Shown: one piece after another, positions 34,640-47,141 of the stretch | How the letters are laid out: every line of letters begins with the position of its first letter | Position numbering within the stretch: the first letter of the stretch is position 1 | Source of the DNA: Chamaecyparis obtusa | Lineage: Eukaryota > Streptophyta > Pinopsida > Cupressales > Cupressaceae | Reading direction: 5' to 3' | NCBI GenBank assembly: GCA_027943335.1 | Contig: BSBK01002801.1 | Span: forward strand, 587,001 to 651,000 | DNA: 64,000 bases | The notes under the pieces: model-generated | Databases searched by the model: none | What the model was told of the DNA's origin: nothing | Seen by the model: only the letters and a program-made list of their open reading frames with translations | Made by a program: the position numbers and the translations under genes

Positions 34640-35245
34640 TGGAGGTGCTTAAAAGAGTAATTGAGAAAAGTACTCTCGTGTAGGGCCATTGGTGGAAGGA
34701 TGCCTGCCTATGAGAAAGAAAGAAGACGGTGAGATACCTAGCTACACCTTTCAATACCTAGAAAGAAAGCCATATGATTCTGGGACCCTCATTCGTTAGC
34801 ATCAGCAGACAATATCTGTTAGCTTGGGCCAACTTTTGATCTGAACCAAGCGGATAACCTTTAAGTGGTTTTATTCTGTTCGGTGTCTGCATGCCAACCA
34901 TGATTGGGAAGAGAGGGAAAGCAAGTATATTCATTATGAGTGTTGCCATCTATTCTTCTCTATCGAAGTGCTTGAGAATCTATCGACAGTCCTTTCTCAT
35001 TCCGACCGAGATATCCTTCCTTCCTTCATTCCCTTCCCTACTTCATTTCTGACCATCCACATATGATGTATTGGATAGCTCGCTACTATACATAGAATAG
35101 GATATGATGGGATTAGAATATAGGATGTCCCCCAGCTAATGACTATCACTCAATCCATAGGAATCTCCCACCAGCTGGATTGATAGGATGGAAGATGACC
35201 AACTCAACTCAATCCATATATTGGGTCACATGACATTGAACTGTT
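34640..35245. other. Compositional island, possibly organelle-derived (NUMT)
   Basis: About 600 bases with visibly more G+C than the AT-rich DNA on both sides. It is rich in words such as TCTATCGA, CCTTCCTTCC and GAGAGGGAAAG, in the style of plant mitochondrial intergenic DNA. No organelle gene was recognised, so this rests on composition alone. Confidence 0.3.
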
Positions 35246-35429
35246 TCCATAAGTATGGTACACATTAAGAATATTGCAAGTTATTGATGATGCCAATTCA
35301 ATAATGCAATATTGTCAATTTGCTTTGTCCTCTATTGTAATGCATGTATGTAATATCTCTAAACATTTTGTTGTATTGCATTACAAAAATGTTTGAGTTA
35401 TATTGTCTTAATGAATTGTTTTTAAAATA

Positions 35430-36300
35430 AATAGCATATAGTATTGAATAAGCTAACATCATAACTAGTCATATTTGGTTTGTATAATGTTACATTTGAT
35501 TTATACAATTTATACATTTATATTTTAGACATGAAAGTTCAAACATTTTAGAAATATTATGTTAATTTTTGTACTAAAAGAAATTAAACTTCTTTAGTAT
35601 ATTGGTAATTCATATTGATTCATAAGGGGTAACTACTATGAAATAAAATACAACATAGATTTGTATTTGAATTGACATATAAATATAGGTATCTATTTTT
35701 CTTGGTCAAGGATTAAAGTGCAATATCTATTCAAGCCACTTACAAAACCATCATATGAAAAATATGCCATCCCATAGTCCTCTCTTGGTATCATGAGATT
35801 CTACTCTAGCAAAAAAAAATATTTTTCTAGTTCATAGATATCTATATTTTGCATTATATAGTCTCAATGATTATTCACCAATAACATATGGATATTGAAT
35901 AAGCTAAAATCACAATGGATATCAATCAAATTTAGTTTCTACAATTCTACATTTGATTTAAATAATTTATATTTTAGACATACATCAATTCTATTTGATT
36001 TTTACATATGCACAAACATTTTAAAAATAGTATGGTAATTTTGATACTAAAATAAATTGAACATTTTAATATAATAGCAATTCATAATGACTCAAAAGAG
36101 GGTTACAATCATGAAATAGAATACAAATTAGATTTATTTTGGATTTGCGTTAGATATAGCTATTTTTTTTCTTGGTCAAGGATTAAAGTACAATATTTTT
36201 CAAGCTAGTTAAAAAATCATATTATGCAAAATATATCACCTTACAATACTCTCTTGATATTATACGATTCTAATCTAGCAATTTTTCCCTCTAACACATG
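35430..36300. repeat. Old tandem duplication, offset about 470 bp
   Basis: CTTGGTCAAGGATTAAAGT occurs at 35701 and 36171. Similarity extends on both sides, from the GAATA...GCTAA region through TTTATATTTTAGACAT to CAATA/CTCTCTTG...TAGCA. The copies are clearly diverged. Confidence 0.7.
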
Positions 36301-37043
36301 TATCCACATCTTGAGTTAGTGAAATTCTAGTCTTAAAATCATAATATATGATTCTAATGCCCTTTATATGACCTTTTTTAAAGCTGACCTAAGAATGTGA
36401 ATGTATTTATGTTTTATAATTTAATAGATGTGTAATAATAATTGAAATTTTTCAAATAAATATATAAAGGGGAAATATTAATATGGTTAGATGATTTTCA
36501 GCTAATATTAGTTAGATAATTCTTCAGCTAACATTTGTTCAAATACTAGTACAAGTGTCTCCTCTCTTTGTCTTATATCTTTTCATAACTACAATTTGTG
36601 CTATTATTCAAGATTACAAATTATTTATTGAAATGATTTTATAATTTGAAATACTGTACACAACTAAATCATAAAAGTATACACATAATTATACCTGAAT
36701 GGATATGCATACAATTTGACATAATTGCAATTGAACTACTAAATTCCTTTAGCTTTGATAGTTATTGAATAGTCATATAGTACTAGAGAAAGTAGTTTCT
36801 TGAGTTGCAAAAACAAAAACAAAAACAAAAAACTATAATAATTAAAATAGCTTTACATTGTTTCATATCATCGAATTAAATGACTTATAAGGTCAAGTTA
36901 TAATTTAAATGAGTTATTCTTTGTTTAGTTGATATGAAAATTTTCTCCAAAACAGAAGAACAAAAATGCTACTTAATTTGAAATAGATTTTACATGCAAA
37001 CAACTAGTACGATTTAAACAATAATTGATTTAATATGTCTAAA

Positions 37044-37146
37044 ATTAGTTATTGATATGCTTCTCATTTAATGTATAAAAGACCAATGGTTCAAGCATAT
37101 CAATAACTAATATCGACATTCATCTAAACATAGATGAATGTCGATA
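37044..37146. repeat. Two adjoining perfect hairpins
   Basis: ATTAGTTATTGATATGCTT (37044-37062) pairs perfectly with 37093-37111 (19-bp arms, 30-base loop). Immediately next to it, TATCGACATTCATCTA (37111-37126) pairs with 37131-37146 (16-bp arms, 4-base loop). The second arm of the first hairpin touches the first arm of the second. Confidence 0.85.
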
Positions 37147-37282
37147 TCATTTAGAAACCAAAAGAGAAGTGTTACTAAGATAATTAAGAATACTACATGT
37201 TCATTTACCAGGCTATAAAACCATCTAATAATCACCCAAGCATCATACACAAGATACCTGACAAACAAGCCCAAGTACAAGC

Positions 37283-37600
37283 AGAGACACTGAAGAACAT
37301 AGGTGTCGATTGAAATGCAAATTTTGATCCAAATAACATCTTCTAACTATAGTATCTCAGACCAGAGAGGTAAAGATGCCACTTTGCAGGTTAGAGATGC
37401 TGAAAATTAAAGGCGTTTGTTCATTGAACACAAATTCCGATCCAAAGTTGGCAAATTTATAACATAAAAAAGTCTCAGACTATAGAGGTAGAGATACCAA
37501 TCTACATGACGAAGACACTGATTAGCATAAATGCCATAGTTTTGGCGCAAACGCCAATCTAAAGGCTTCTCCCAAAATAGAGAAAATTTAAGTTAAAACC
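37283..37600. repeat. Degenerate tandem repeat, period about 110-119 bp
   Basis: GAGACACTGAAGA, GAGATGCTGAAAA and AAGACACTGATTA at 37283, 37393 and 37512 head diverged units that each later carry GATCCAAA- or CCAATCTAAA-like words. Confidence 0.5.
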
Positions 37601-38650
37601 TAAGAGGACACTATAATCTGACCAAAATATATCTAGCTCCACACCAAGGAAGTGCCAAATACACAAGGTCAAATCCATGATCACTCAATAATATTAATAT
37701 AATAATAAAAGTATGAATAACTAGAACATGATATCCAAAAGTAGCATAAACACCAAAGGAAAGCATAAGGATAGAGAAGAACACATCATGGGGTAAGTGC
37801 ACCAAGATGGTGAACAAAAAGGGGGGTATAAGTAGCCACTTTTTTTTTTCTAAAATTAGGGAAGCCTGAACGTCACAGAGAGATTTGAGGGTCATGCACT
37901 CAAAATTAGTAGTTGTGTAAAGAATAAGAATTGTAGTACTCTTAATGTAGTTTCTGAACTACTAAAGTTTTTTAAAAAATGGATAAGATTAAGAGGGTCA
38001 AAGCTCTCGTGCACGAAAAAATATTCCTGATTTTTTTTAGAAAAATATAACATAGTTGTTTCCGTGCGCTTCACAAAATATATAGTTAGATTTAACATTT
38101 TGAAAAACCCTTTGTAAGGATGATATGTAAGAGTGATATCTATAAGTTGTGTATGTTTTTATAATTTTCTGTTGAGTATTTTATTTTTTTATGATTTTTT
38201 GAACTGACCGCATCTCGAAAATCTAGTACCTTTTTGTGCACTGGGCATAACTTGCAACAAAATAATCCAAATTGATTTTTTAAAAAAAGTGTATAGAATC
38301 TAGTGTAGAACAATAATATGTAGTTTGTTTTGAATTTGGTCAAGTAGATCAAAAGTTATTAAAAAAATGGTAGACATATGTCTATGAGGACTATGAAGTC
38401 ATTGGTAAAGAATATTAAAGTTTACTATGCTAATGTTGTCCAAAAATAGAAACATTTATATGGTCAAAAAGCTTAGAAGACGTGTGAGATGATGGTAGTA
38501 ATTTTAGAGATACCCACTTGATCATTTGTAAAGTTGATGATGACGAAGTCGAGAAATCATGTTGAAAGAAGAAAAAATGTGTAAATGGACAAAATTGGAG
38601 GGAAAATGAGCTTGCAAGCCTTAGGGTCGTATTCCAAACCTTTAACCAAG
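37601..38650. other. Non-coding, nothing recognised
   Basis: Open frames at 37611, 37892, 38140 and 38430 on the minus strand are short, rich in Phe and Leu, and lack any family signature; they reflect AT-rich sequence. Confidence 0.5.
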
Positions 38651-38652
38651 CC

Positions 38653-39004
38653 ATAACCCGTACGAGTTATTGTGTACAAAATAACCTGCTTGGGCTTTGA
38701 AAAACAAAAATCACAATTTCAAGTTTTACATAACTCGTACAGGTTTTGAAGACATAAAACAATATTTTCAGTTTCACATAACCCGTACGGGTTATGAAGA
38801 CATTAAATTTTTTTCTTGTAAATGTGTAATACAATAGACATTTGTATAGATTTACATATATGATATGTTTCTATGTAGGTATATATGCATAGCTATAGTT
38901 ATATCTATATATATTTATATAGATATATGTATATATATCTATCTTTTTCTGTGTGTGTGTGTGTGTATCTCCCTTTCTCCCCCTCCCCCCCCCCTTTCTT
39001 AATT

Positions 39005-39070
<66 letters not shown>

Positions 39071-39256
39071 TTGTGTGTGTAAAATTTCTAGTTTTACATA
39101 ACCCGTATGAGTTATGAGAAATTGTGAATATAATGTTCCTCAAAACTCGTACGGGTTTTGAGGTTCATTTTTGTTCCTCAAAACCCATACGAGTTTTGAT
39201 GATCTTTTTGATTTTTTAATTAGTTTTTGTTAGGCTTGGTAAAACCAAGCCTAACA
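38653..39256. repeat. Cluster of CGTACG-centred palindromes
   Basis: Six 18-20-bp palindromes built on AACCCGTACGGGTT occur at 38653, 38730, 38778, 39098, 39141 and 39179. 38778-38795 is perfect; the others have one or two asymmetric bases. Flanks alternate between AT...AT and CAAA...TTTG types. A seventh, unrelated perfect hairpin (13-bp arms TGTTAGGCTTGGT, AAA loop) sits at 39228-39256. Confidence 0.85.
38951..39082. repeat. Microsatellites: (GT)n, C-run, (CT)n
   Basis: A GT repeat near 38951-38966, a C-rich run near 38983-38993, and a pure CT repeat of about 29 units at 39009-39067, followed by a short GT run. Open frames reading Arg-Glu or Ser-Leu repeats here are artefacts of the CT tract. 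Confidence 0.95.
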
Positions 39257-40505
39257 CGATTTTGAATTTTATGGAATTCACACAGGTTATGCAATTTTTT
39301 TTTTGGATGTGGCCACTAAACTGTCCACCATCCTGGTGCAATTACCCCATTCTTAGTACTATAGACACTAGATCTAGTCCACCACCTGTATGTTGGTCCC
39401 CAATAGTGACATGTCACACCAGCCAACCATGTGGTACCCTCATGCTCACCCCATCAAGATCATAAAGATAGTCTCATGACCCAAGAAAACATAATGTTGT
39501 ATATGATGAAAACCAACCTGTTGGAAGCAAGTTCAAACATGCAAACGTTAGCAAAAAACAAGATATTTAAAAATTAATCTAACATTTTATAAACTTGCAA
39601 GAACCAAACAAAAGGCTTCCACCACAACCTCCAATGAGCAAGAAGCAAGTGCACCCAAGCCTTGCTTGATTTAAGCTCTTAGAGAGTGTTGTGGGTGTGC
39701 TCTCCCAACACAAGTATAGATCCCACTATGAATGCAAGATAAAATGAAGATTGAGATGCTCAAGAAGAAGCTATAGAAGCAACTCTCAAGCACTCAAATG
39801 CAAGAGGCCAAAGAAGCTCAAGGAGGAGCTATGAAAGCAATCCTCAAGCTCAATGGCATGAAAGTAACAATTTAGCTAATGAAGCTAAATAATAGAATGA
39901 AACTAAGTCTACAATGAGAATTTAACAACTACCAAATGGTTAGTAAAAACTCTATGAAAACAATTCTAAGTCTAAACTAGCATAATAACTCTAATGCAAA
40001 AAATGAATGGATTTTTCTTGAGACAAGGGTCCTATTTATAGGATTTTGGAGGGCTGGGGTGAGGTGGCATCTATGTGGAATCTACATAGGTACCACCAAG
40101 GAGACACATAAGCCATGCAAAGTACAATAATTTTTCACACATGTGTGAGCAACTTGGGATGTGAGAGGTCCATGTGTACTTCAAGTACATGTGTAAGTGT
40201 ATGTAAGAGATGTGTAAGAGAAAATGCTCATTTTCACCATTTTAGAAGGTGTAAGAAGTGTCATAAAAAATGTAAGAAGCCTTGTTTATGCAAATTGTAG
40301 CAATTTTTGAAAAGACAATTTTTAAAAATTTTCTCACACATGTGAGCAAATAATTAGGACTAATGGATGTAGGAATCCAAAAATTAGCCTAATTAACCTT
40401 AGTTAATTAGTGAGTAGGTTTATTAGATATAAAGTGATGTGTGTAGGATAACATCTAGGTTGGATTTAGGATTAAATTAAATAAAATTTAATTTAATCAT
40501 GGCTT
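39257..40505. other. Non-coding left flank of the 14-kb element, nothing recognised
   Basis: AT-rich DNA with short ACATGTGTGAG-like words near 40,130-40,340. I looked here for the missing N-terminal half of the PMD gene found at 54,677 and did not find it. Confidence 0.45.
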
Positions 40506-40510
40506 AGTAG

Positions 40511-41507
40511 TGTAATACCCTAAAATTGGCACCTATTAAATTCAATTCATTTTGGTGCATTTTCGTCAATTTTACATCTTCAAAGTCCTAGTTCCCTAGG
40601 CAATTTTCTCTCTCCTACCTGACTTAATTTGACTTGATGTCAATTGCAAAGACCATAAATTGCATTAATCAAATATCAAAATTAATTCCTAAAGTCCTTG
40701 ACTTTAATTAGCTAAATTACCCCTATGATAATTTAATTTAATCCTAAAGTCTTAACTGCTTAGAATTAAATTAAATCCACCCCATTTGGCTAATCACCCA
40801 TAAAAGGAATTAATAATTGCTTGATATTCGAATGGACACACCTTTTTGAATTAATAATTCAAGATATTCGAAAGGCCACCTGTGTGGCATTTTCCATTCT
40901 TTTTATTAAGTAATTCTTGCATTTTTGTCTCAAATGGAAGTGAAGGGTCAGGAGTTTCAAATCAAGAAACTCTTCATTCCTCTTCTGGCTTTTCTATTTA
41001 ATGGACCTCATTTTCTTCATTGAAGAGGCAATTTTGAGAGCATCTACACTATAGGTGATTTTAGTCTCATTTAATTTATTGTTTCCAAAAGCTTTTTATT
41101 GCATTAATTAGCTTAATATTTCATTATTAGTTTAATCTTGCATCTCATATTAGATTAATTTGCTTATTTGTCCTTAGTATAACATCATCTTTATTTCAAG
41201 TTCTCTAAAAATAAAAATCTACATTTCATATCTCTTTCAAAGCATTTCTAGATTAATTGCACTCATCTTAGTTTAATTTCAGTTTTGCATATCATTATAG
41301 CTTTGAAAATCCTCCGTTGTGGGATTGGTCTATGGTTGTTGGCTCTTATCCTAAGAGTAATTAAACACCCCATCCACATAGGAGGCAATAGGTCGATTCA
41401 ATCGATGTTGTGAGATGGACAATTCATGTTCATAATTGCCATCTCATGATTGAGCAATGACTATGTTGCGTTTGTGCTTGATTTAGAGGTCCACATTCAG
41501 ACACACA
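40511..41507 (+). repeat. 5' LTR of the 14-kb element
   Basis: 997 bp, TG...CA ends. A CTATTTAATGG word near 40993, followed about 30 bases later by CTTCATTGAAGAGG, is a possible TATA and start region by analogy with other plant LTRs; this is inference. Confidence 0.95.
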
Positions 41508-41510
41508 TTT

Positions 41511-41528
41511 TGGCACCCACCGTGGGGC
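41511..41528 (+). promoter_or_regulatory. Primer-binding site of the 14-kb element
   Basis: TGGCACCCACCGTGGGGC lies three bases after the 5' LTR. It differs slightly from the TGGCGCCCA...GTGGGGC form expected for a tRNA-Lys-type primer; the tRNA identity is inferred, not shown. Confidence 0.75.
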
Positions 41529-43961
41529 ATAAAATCTGATTTCTGGCCTCATTCTCATTTTTTTTTTCTGACAGGAATTTAAGCTTTGTCGTGTGTCCGT
41601 ACCAACTGTGTACAGATTCTCGCGTGAGAATCCAGAGCGTCCCGCATGAGGTTTCACTCCCTGTAGCACTCTCTCACATGAGCTTTTGCATCATCATGTG
41701 GGCCTGTGTACTTTCTTGCATGAGCCCTTGTACTTTCTTGCCCGAGCCTTCATACGTTCTTGTACGGGCTTGTGCTTTCTCGCGCATGGTTCGGTACTTT
41801 CTCACGTGGCCTATACTGTCTCGCGTGACATTCTGTGATAGACAGAGACCAGAATTCTAGATTTGTCAGTTTTACTTGCTGTTTTTAGTTTTTGTATTTT
41901 TTTGAAAATTTTGGCATTTTCAAAATCCGTGCCTGGCACCCATTTTTGAGAAATTTTCACATACGGTATCAAAAATTTAAGTGTGATATATCATTGGAAA
42001 GCTCTTTTTGAGCTTGATCCAACAATGTTGGTTTCATTTTCAAATTTTGCTATTTGATTAGCTATTTTACTTGTAGATTATCTAATTTTTGATGTGCTAA
42101 CCATTGTGGAGCTAATAAGTTGTGCTTGTAGGTGCTCTCATTGCTTGAAATATTTTCTTAAAAGAATGCATCTTAAAGCACCAAGAACATAAAACATGCT
42201 AATGGTTTGATTGCAGGACGATAGTCGAAGACTTGCTAAAATGTCATGTTTGTTTCTTGCTTTCATTCACATAGTCTAAATAGGGCTCCGTTAAAATTTC
42301 TTCAGGATTTTGATAGTGAGTAGGGAATTTGGCTCTTCATTACATGGAGGTGATGACCATTAATGAACCTGAAATCGTAATGATCTTACTAATATGAAAA
42401 ATTCTTGGGGAAGTGGAGAAAGGTAGTGAATCTTTACGCTTCTATTAGCCAGGGGATTATGATTTTCTCTCTTTGAGAGAAACAAAAACCCAAAAGCTTG
42501 TAGTTGTGGTGGAGTGAAGCTAACTCGGTGATGAATCTTCTTGATGTGTTTGGGTGAGGAAACAGGATAGAGAAGTATGCTCTTCCCTTTGGGAGAAATG
42601 GAAAATTAGACCCCCGAATCTAAACCAAGTCCAGTGTCACCTTTAGAGGGCTTGCCGGTATTGAACCTCCAGGAACGACCCAAGTGAGTACGCACCTTTC
42701 ACAGGTGATTCCACCTCACTCTAATAAAGAACATTTTGTTGAGTCTAAAGACTCCAAAACCATGTTAGCTTCCTTCTCAAGATTTTGACTATCATCTTGA
42801 GAATGCTTCGTCTATTATACTGAGCGGCGCTGCTCCTAGCCCTACTTGCGAGGGTGTATGACTTTCAGGTGTTGGTGTGGCTGCAAGGCCTCAACCTTGT
42901 ATCAGGGGCACCTCCGAAAGGAGTCATAAACTTTTCATAGGGAGGGGGAAGAATCTCTCCCGTAGATTCCCATCATAGGCATACACTTGGATGTTTGGAG
43001 GTGGTTGTGACACTGGCCCCTGCTACAAGGGTAACCTTTGAACGTACACTGTTGAGTCCTTGGAAACACCAAAAACATGGGTGCCCTCTAGGGGGTGACA
43101 TGAATGTGTGAGGTGCACATATGCACATAAGCAATGGGGCAAAGGTTTTGGCTTCTCACCATTTTCATTATAGGACTAAGCTATGTGTTTGTCATTGAGT
43201 CTTAAACATTGTCCAATCATTATCAAACAAAGACTCCCCTGATGCTATCAAGTTGCTTTGTCCTTGATAGGTTTGTTAACGACTACTTCTTATATCACAA
43301 CTACTTGATTTGAACCTTCGTGTCTTTAAACAAATGCTTGAAATCCTAAAATGAGATTGTCGATTAAACTGCTCTTCAAACCTGTCAGGAAACTAGATTT
43401 TCTGTTAGACATCAATTCAGATGTAACTCAAAATTCAACTTTAACCTCAAAAATTGTGTCAGATTGTCAGATTTTGCACTTTTCCCACGTGAAGTTTCAC
43501 ACATCAGAGCACTTTCTCACGCGAGGCTTTATTTTCTCACGTGAAGTTTAGTGTTCTCTTGCACGGCCTGGTACTATCTCATGCGAGACTGTAGCCCAGT
43601 TTGCAAAAACAAAGACTTGTTTGCCATTAACTGTTTGACTTTTTATCCGATCTGCTTTTTGTCTGAGGTCTATTTTTCTGCTTTCTTGTCATTTACTATT
43701 AGAAACTGGTTGTTTTGAGTTAGGAATTGATCAATCTTTGCTTTGACTCATGTCGTCTCTGGTTGGTTTACCTTATCTCTTTGTGCCTTTTGTATCTCGT
43801 GTTACGATAGTCTTATCTCGACTGTTCTAGCCATCTCTTTTGATGATTCATACCAGATCCATTTCGCATCTTAGCTATTCTAGCCTTCTTTATCTCCTTT
43901 GCATTTTTCTTAGAGACCGAGTTTAGCTTTATCCCGAGTCCTCTCCCATTCATCTTCCTCT
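41529..43961 (+). other. Leader of the 14-kb element (no gene)
   Basis: About 2.4 kb between PBS and gag without a supported ORF. It holds two clusters of a degenerate CTCGCGTGAG word (about 41,612-41,835 and 43,483-43,590). Confidence 0.6.
41612..41835. repeat. Degenerate ~22-bp repeat with CTCGCGTGAG core, about ten copies
   Basis: Successive words TCTCGCGTGAG, CCCGCATGAGG, CTCACATGAGC, TTGCATGAGCC, TTGCCCGAGCC, CTCGCGCATGG, CTCACGTGGCC and CTCGCGTGACA are spaced about 20-25 bp, often separated by TGTACTTT. The core is close to palindromic. Related clusters lie at about 43,483-43,590 and 52,105-52,320 in the same element. Confidence 0.7.
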
Positions 43962-46900
43962 ATGACTGTCATGACTAGAAGTGGCAAGACTTATCCTATT
44001 CAGAATCCTGATCAAGGTAGAAGTGAATCTCCTAATCAAGAAATAGGTCATCCCAAATTTGTTATGAAATCTGAACTTTGTGAGAGCTCCTCACATTCCT
44101 CCTCATTCCAAGAGTATTACAATCCATTATTTCAGATACAGTCTGACTTATTATTTCAAGAATATTGTAACCCATTGTTTCAACACCAGCAAGGCTCTGA
44201 AGGGTCACTTTCTAGAATCAACCTATCGACTCTTTCGATCTTATTTTCATGACCTCTCAGAATACTACCAACAAGATGGGAGATCTATTCCACTTCCCAG
44301 GGGGAGGTAAATTCAACAAAAGCCATGAGAAATCTCAAAATGACCAAGGTCATGTTCAGTCTCGAAATGACAAGAGTTATGATCAATCCCACAATATTCA
44401 ATATCCAGTCAACATCCGAGACCTTTGTGATTTGAAATAGTGACAAGGGGAGCCTCTCCTAACATTTCTCCAGAGATGGAGACAACTATACATGAAGTAT
44501 CCACATGAATTACCCGAGTCTGAAAAGCTCGATATCTTCTTGGACAATCTTGTCCCAAATTTTGGATACTAAGTACGATTACAAGGTCCCCTCACTTTTA
44601 TCAATATGATTAGGTGGGCTGTGAGGATAGAAGCGTTTATGGTCAAGAAGGGAGAATTGACTTTGAACAAAGACAACAAGCAACGACCTTCTCCCTTGAA
44701 CATGGATAAGGATAATATTGTCAATAGAAACATAGATGTTATGAATGATATGGTTGTTGACAATGTGATGCCAAAACCCTCAAAGTCTATCTTTAATCTC
44801 AGCTCTAGCATACAAATGATCAAAGCCACTGAGAAGGCTATGACGGAAACTCAACCACCTTCAAGATTTGCTAGAAACAAACCTTGGTTCTCTCAACCTG
44901 AGTGTGACTCCACTTCCTTGGGAGAACCTCTCAATGTGGTTTATAGGACTTTGGTGTAGAACCATAATAGGAATTCAGATCATCAAGAATTTAAAGACTC
45001 CTTCCCTCCTCATGGGAAAAGTGAATTATCCAAGTCTAAAGGTACCAATGATGTGGTCAACTATATGTACGATGCTAGCGACATTGTCACCAATGAGATC
45101 AAACCTATTGATGTTGAATATTGTGACATGACCACTGCTCTAGGGAGCAAAGATGTCCCTAAACCCAAAGCTCCATTTGTCTTGCGAGGCCCTGCACCTC
45201 CCTCTTGTAACCCCACTGCTCCTATCACTCGATCCTATGCAAAGATTATTCTCAAAGGTCCTAAGCCCTTGACATCCAGACCAAAAATATCTATGGATAA
45301 AACCCTCACTGAGGTAAACGTCCCCAAAGATCTCAACCTTGACTAGTTTCAATCTATGGTGGGTCATTTGACCTCGCCTCATTATTTGTCCTTCTCTGAA
45401 GAAGATGATCACTCTCCAAGCCACCTGCATGATGCTCCCCTGCACATTGAAGTTATGGAAGGTCCTGAGCATGTTCGCCATGTCCTCATTGACAATAATG
45501 CTAGCCTAAATACTTGCTCTGCTAAGATGCTTACCCAAATGACATACAACTTTGTTCCTGCCAATAGAGAGTCCATTGAGTTCTATGATACCAAGCTAAA
45601 AGAAATAGAAAGGACCCTAAAAATCAAAGATATTGGCATGGGGGAATATCAGATTGAGTCCATGTTGACATTGAAAACTCTCCCTCCATCTCCATGTTCC
45701 TGCGAGGAACCTTCTGAAGACAGATTTGGTATTGGCTATCAGGGCCATAAGCTTGACAAACCTAGCTACAACTTGCACTCACATGCAGATTTAGATGATG
45801 GAGAAACAAAGATTCAACCTATGACATATGAAACACCTTTGAATGATCAAAATTTTGATTCAGACTACCAGAAAGAGTCTTATCTACCTTCTCAAGTGCG
45901 TCAAGAACATGATCTTGGTCCTCACCAGGAGGATTTTATACACTCTACTGAATAGATTTCTACTACTGTAGCTACTACTAAATATGTCATTGCCTCTAAT
46001 GGCACACATACTGATTGGAAGCAACTATTGGATGCTTCCCTTATCTTGGGTATGCCTCAAGGTATGCCTATTCTAGATTGTTCCACCACTTTTGCTATTG
46101 AACAGACTCCTACTGCTGCCAACTCTAGTGGCACACATACTGATTGGGAGCAACTGTTGGATGCTTCCCTCCTCTTGGGTATGCCTCAAGGTATGCCTAT
46201 TCTAGATTACTCTAACACTTCTACTATTGAGAAAGATCCTACTGTTGAAGAAACACCTCCTGCGACAGATGATATCAATGAAGAAAATCTGCTGCCTACT
46301 ATATCTCTAGCTGATTACAACAAACAGTGTCACCACGGTGAAATGAGCTCAAAGGAATATGAATGGGACTCCATATCAGATGCTACTACAAAAATACAAG
46401 TTGATGTTGTACACAAAGATGCTAGTCCTACCAACTCTAAAAGAGGAGAAAGTTCTAATCTTCCAGATCAAGAAGCTGATGATGATCCTTTCCACCCTCC
46501 TGTGGAGATCATTCCTATGGCTCCTAGGCCATCTACTCTGAGTTATACTTCTACTACTTCAGCAAATCATGGGTATGTAAGACCCCACCCTGTTACAGTC
46601 TCATGGAATCTTCGTGTGCTCTTGGCACCTGAAAGGGGACCTAATTCTTGGAATAGATCATCTCAGTTAGGCTCACATAATATGCCTCCAAACTTATCTG
46701 ACTCTTCTAAGACAACTCACAATCGACAATGTTCTATGGAAGATCACTTTCTTGATCTATCTGATTCACTCATAAATGATGAGGATGATGCTGATATCTT
46801 TGCACTCAAGCCCATCCCATTAACTACTCATCCTCCCCCTCCTCCCTAAGATAAGTGGCTCGTCCACTTTTCATTTCCACCTCTCTACCTAAACCAGTCA

Positions 46901-47110
46901 TATAAGCCTCTTTCATCCACCATTCTCGAGTCTTTTGGAAGTAACTTGGATGTGCAGCATAAAAACAAAAATAATAAGAATCCACTGATATCTCAAGGTC
47001 ACCATGTCCCATCTAATCGACATGTGACTACAAAGAAAAGAAATAGAGGTTTTCAAAAGACCACAAAGGTCCGCAAAAAGAAGAAGACAATCAAAAGCCA
47101 GAAAATAAAA
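43962..47110 (+). pseudogene. gag-protease ORF of the 14-kb element, broken
   Basis: Starts M-T-V-M-T-R-S-G-K-T-Y at 43962, a common gag opening, then shifts frame. From 44249 to about 47110 one frame is kept and is interrupted only by stops: TAG 44438, TGA 44441, TAA 44570, TAG 44957, TAG 45344, TAG 45953 and TAA 46847. Seen: a gag stretch with F-L-Q-R-W-R-Q-L...P-E-S-E-K-L-D-I-F (about 44,460-44,570). A protease-like stretch lies at about 45,430-45,650: A-P-L-H-I-E-V then V-L-I-D-N-N-A-S-L-N-T-C, where D-G/S-G-A/S-S-L-N is usual, so the catalytic triplet is altered. The 3' part is acidic and Pro-rich with a 43-codon duplication. No RT follows. Product and processing are inferred by family. 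Confidence 0.72.
46001..46258 (+). repeat. In-frame 129-bp duplication inside the gag-pro ORF
   Basis: GGCACACATACTGATTGG starts at 46001 and again at 46130. The 129-bp offset keeps the frame, so 43 residues containing L-D-A-S-L...G-M-P-Q-G-M-P-I-L-D occur twice. Confidence 0.9.
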
Positions 47111-47141
47111 TAATAAAAATGGATCTCAAAATCCATCTTAC

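Noticed and set aside
38871..39143. Open frames with Arg-Glu or Ser-Leu repeats
   Set aside because: Products of the CT microsatellite, not proteins.
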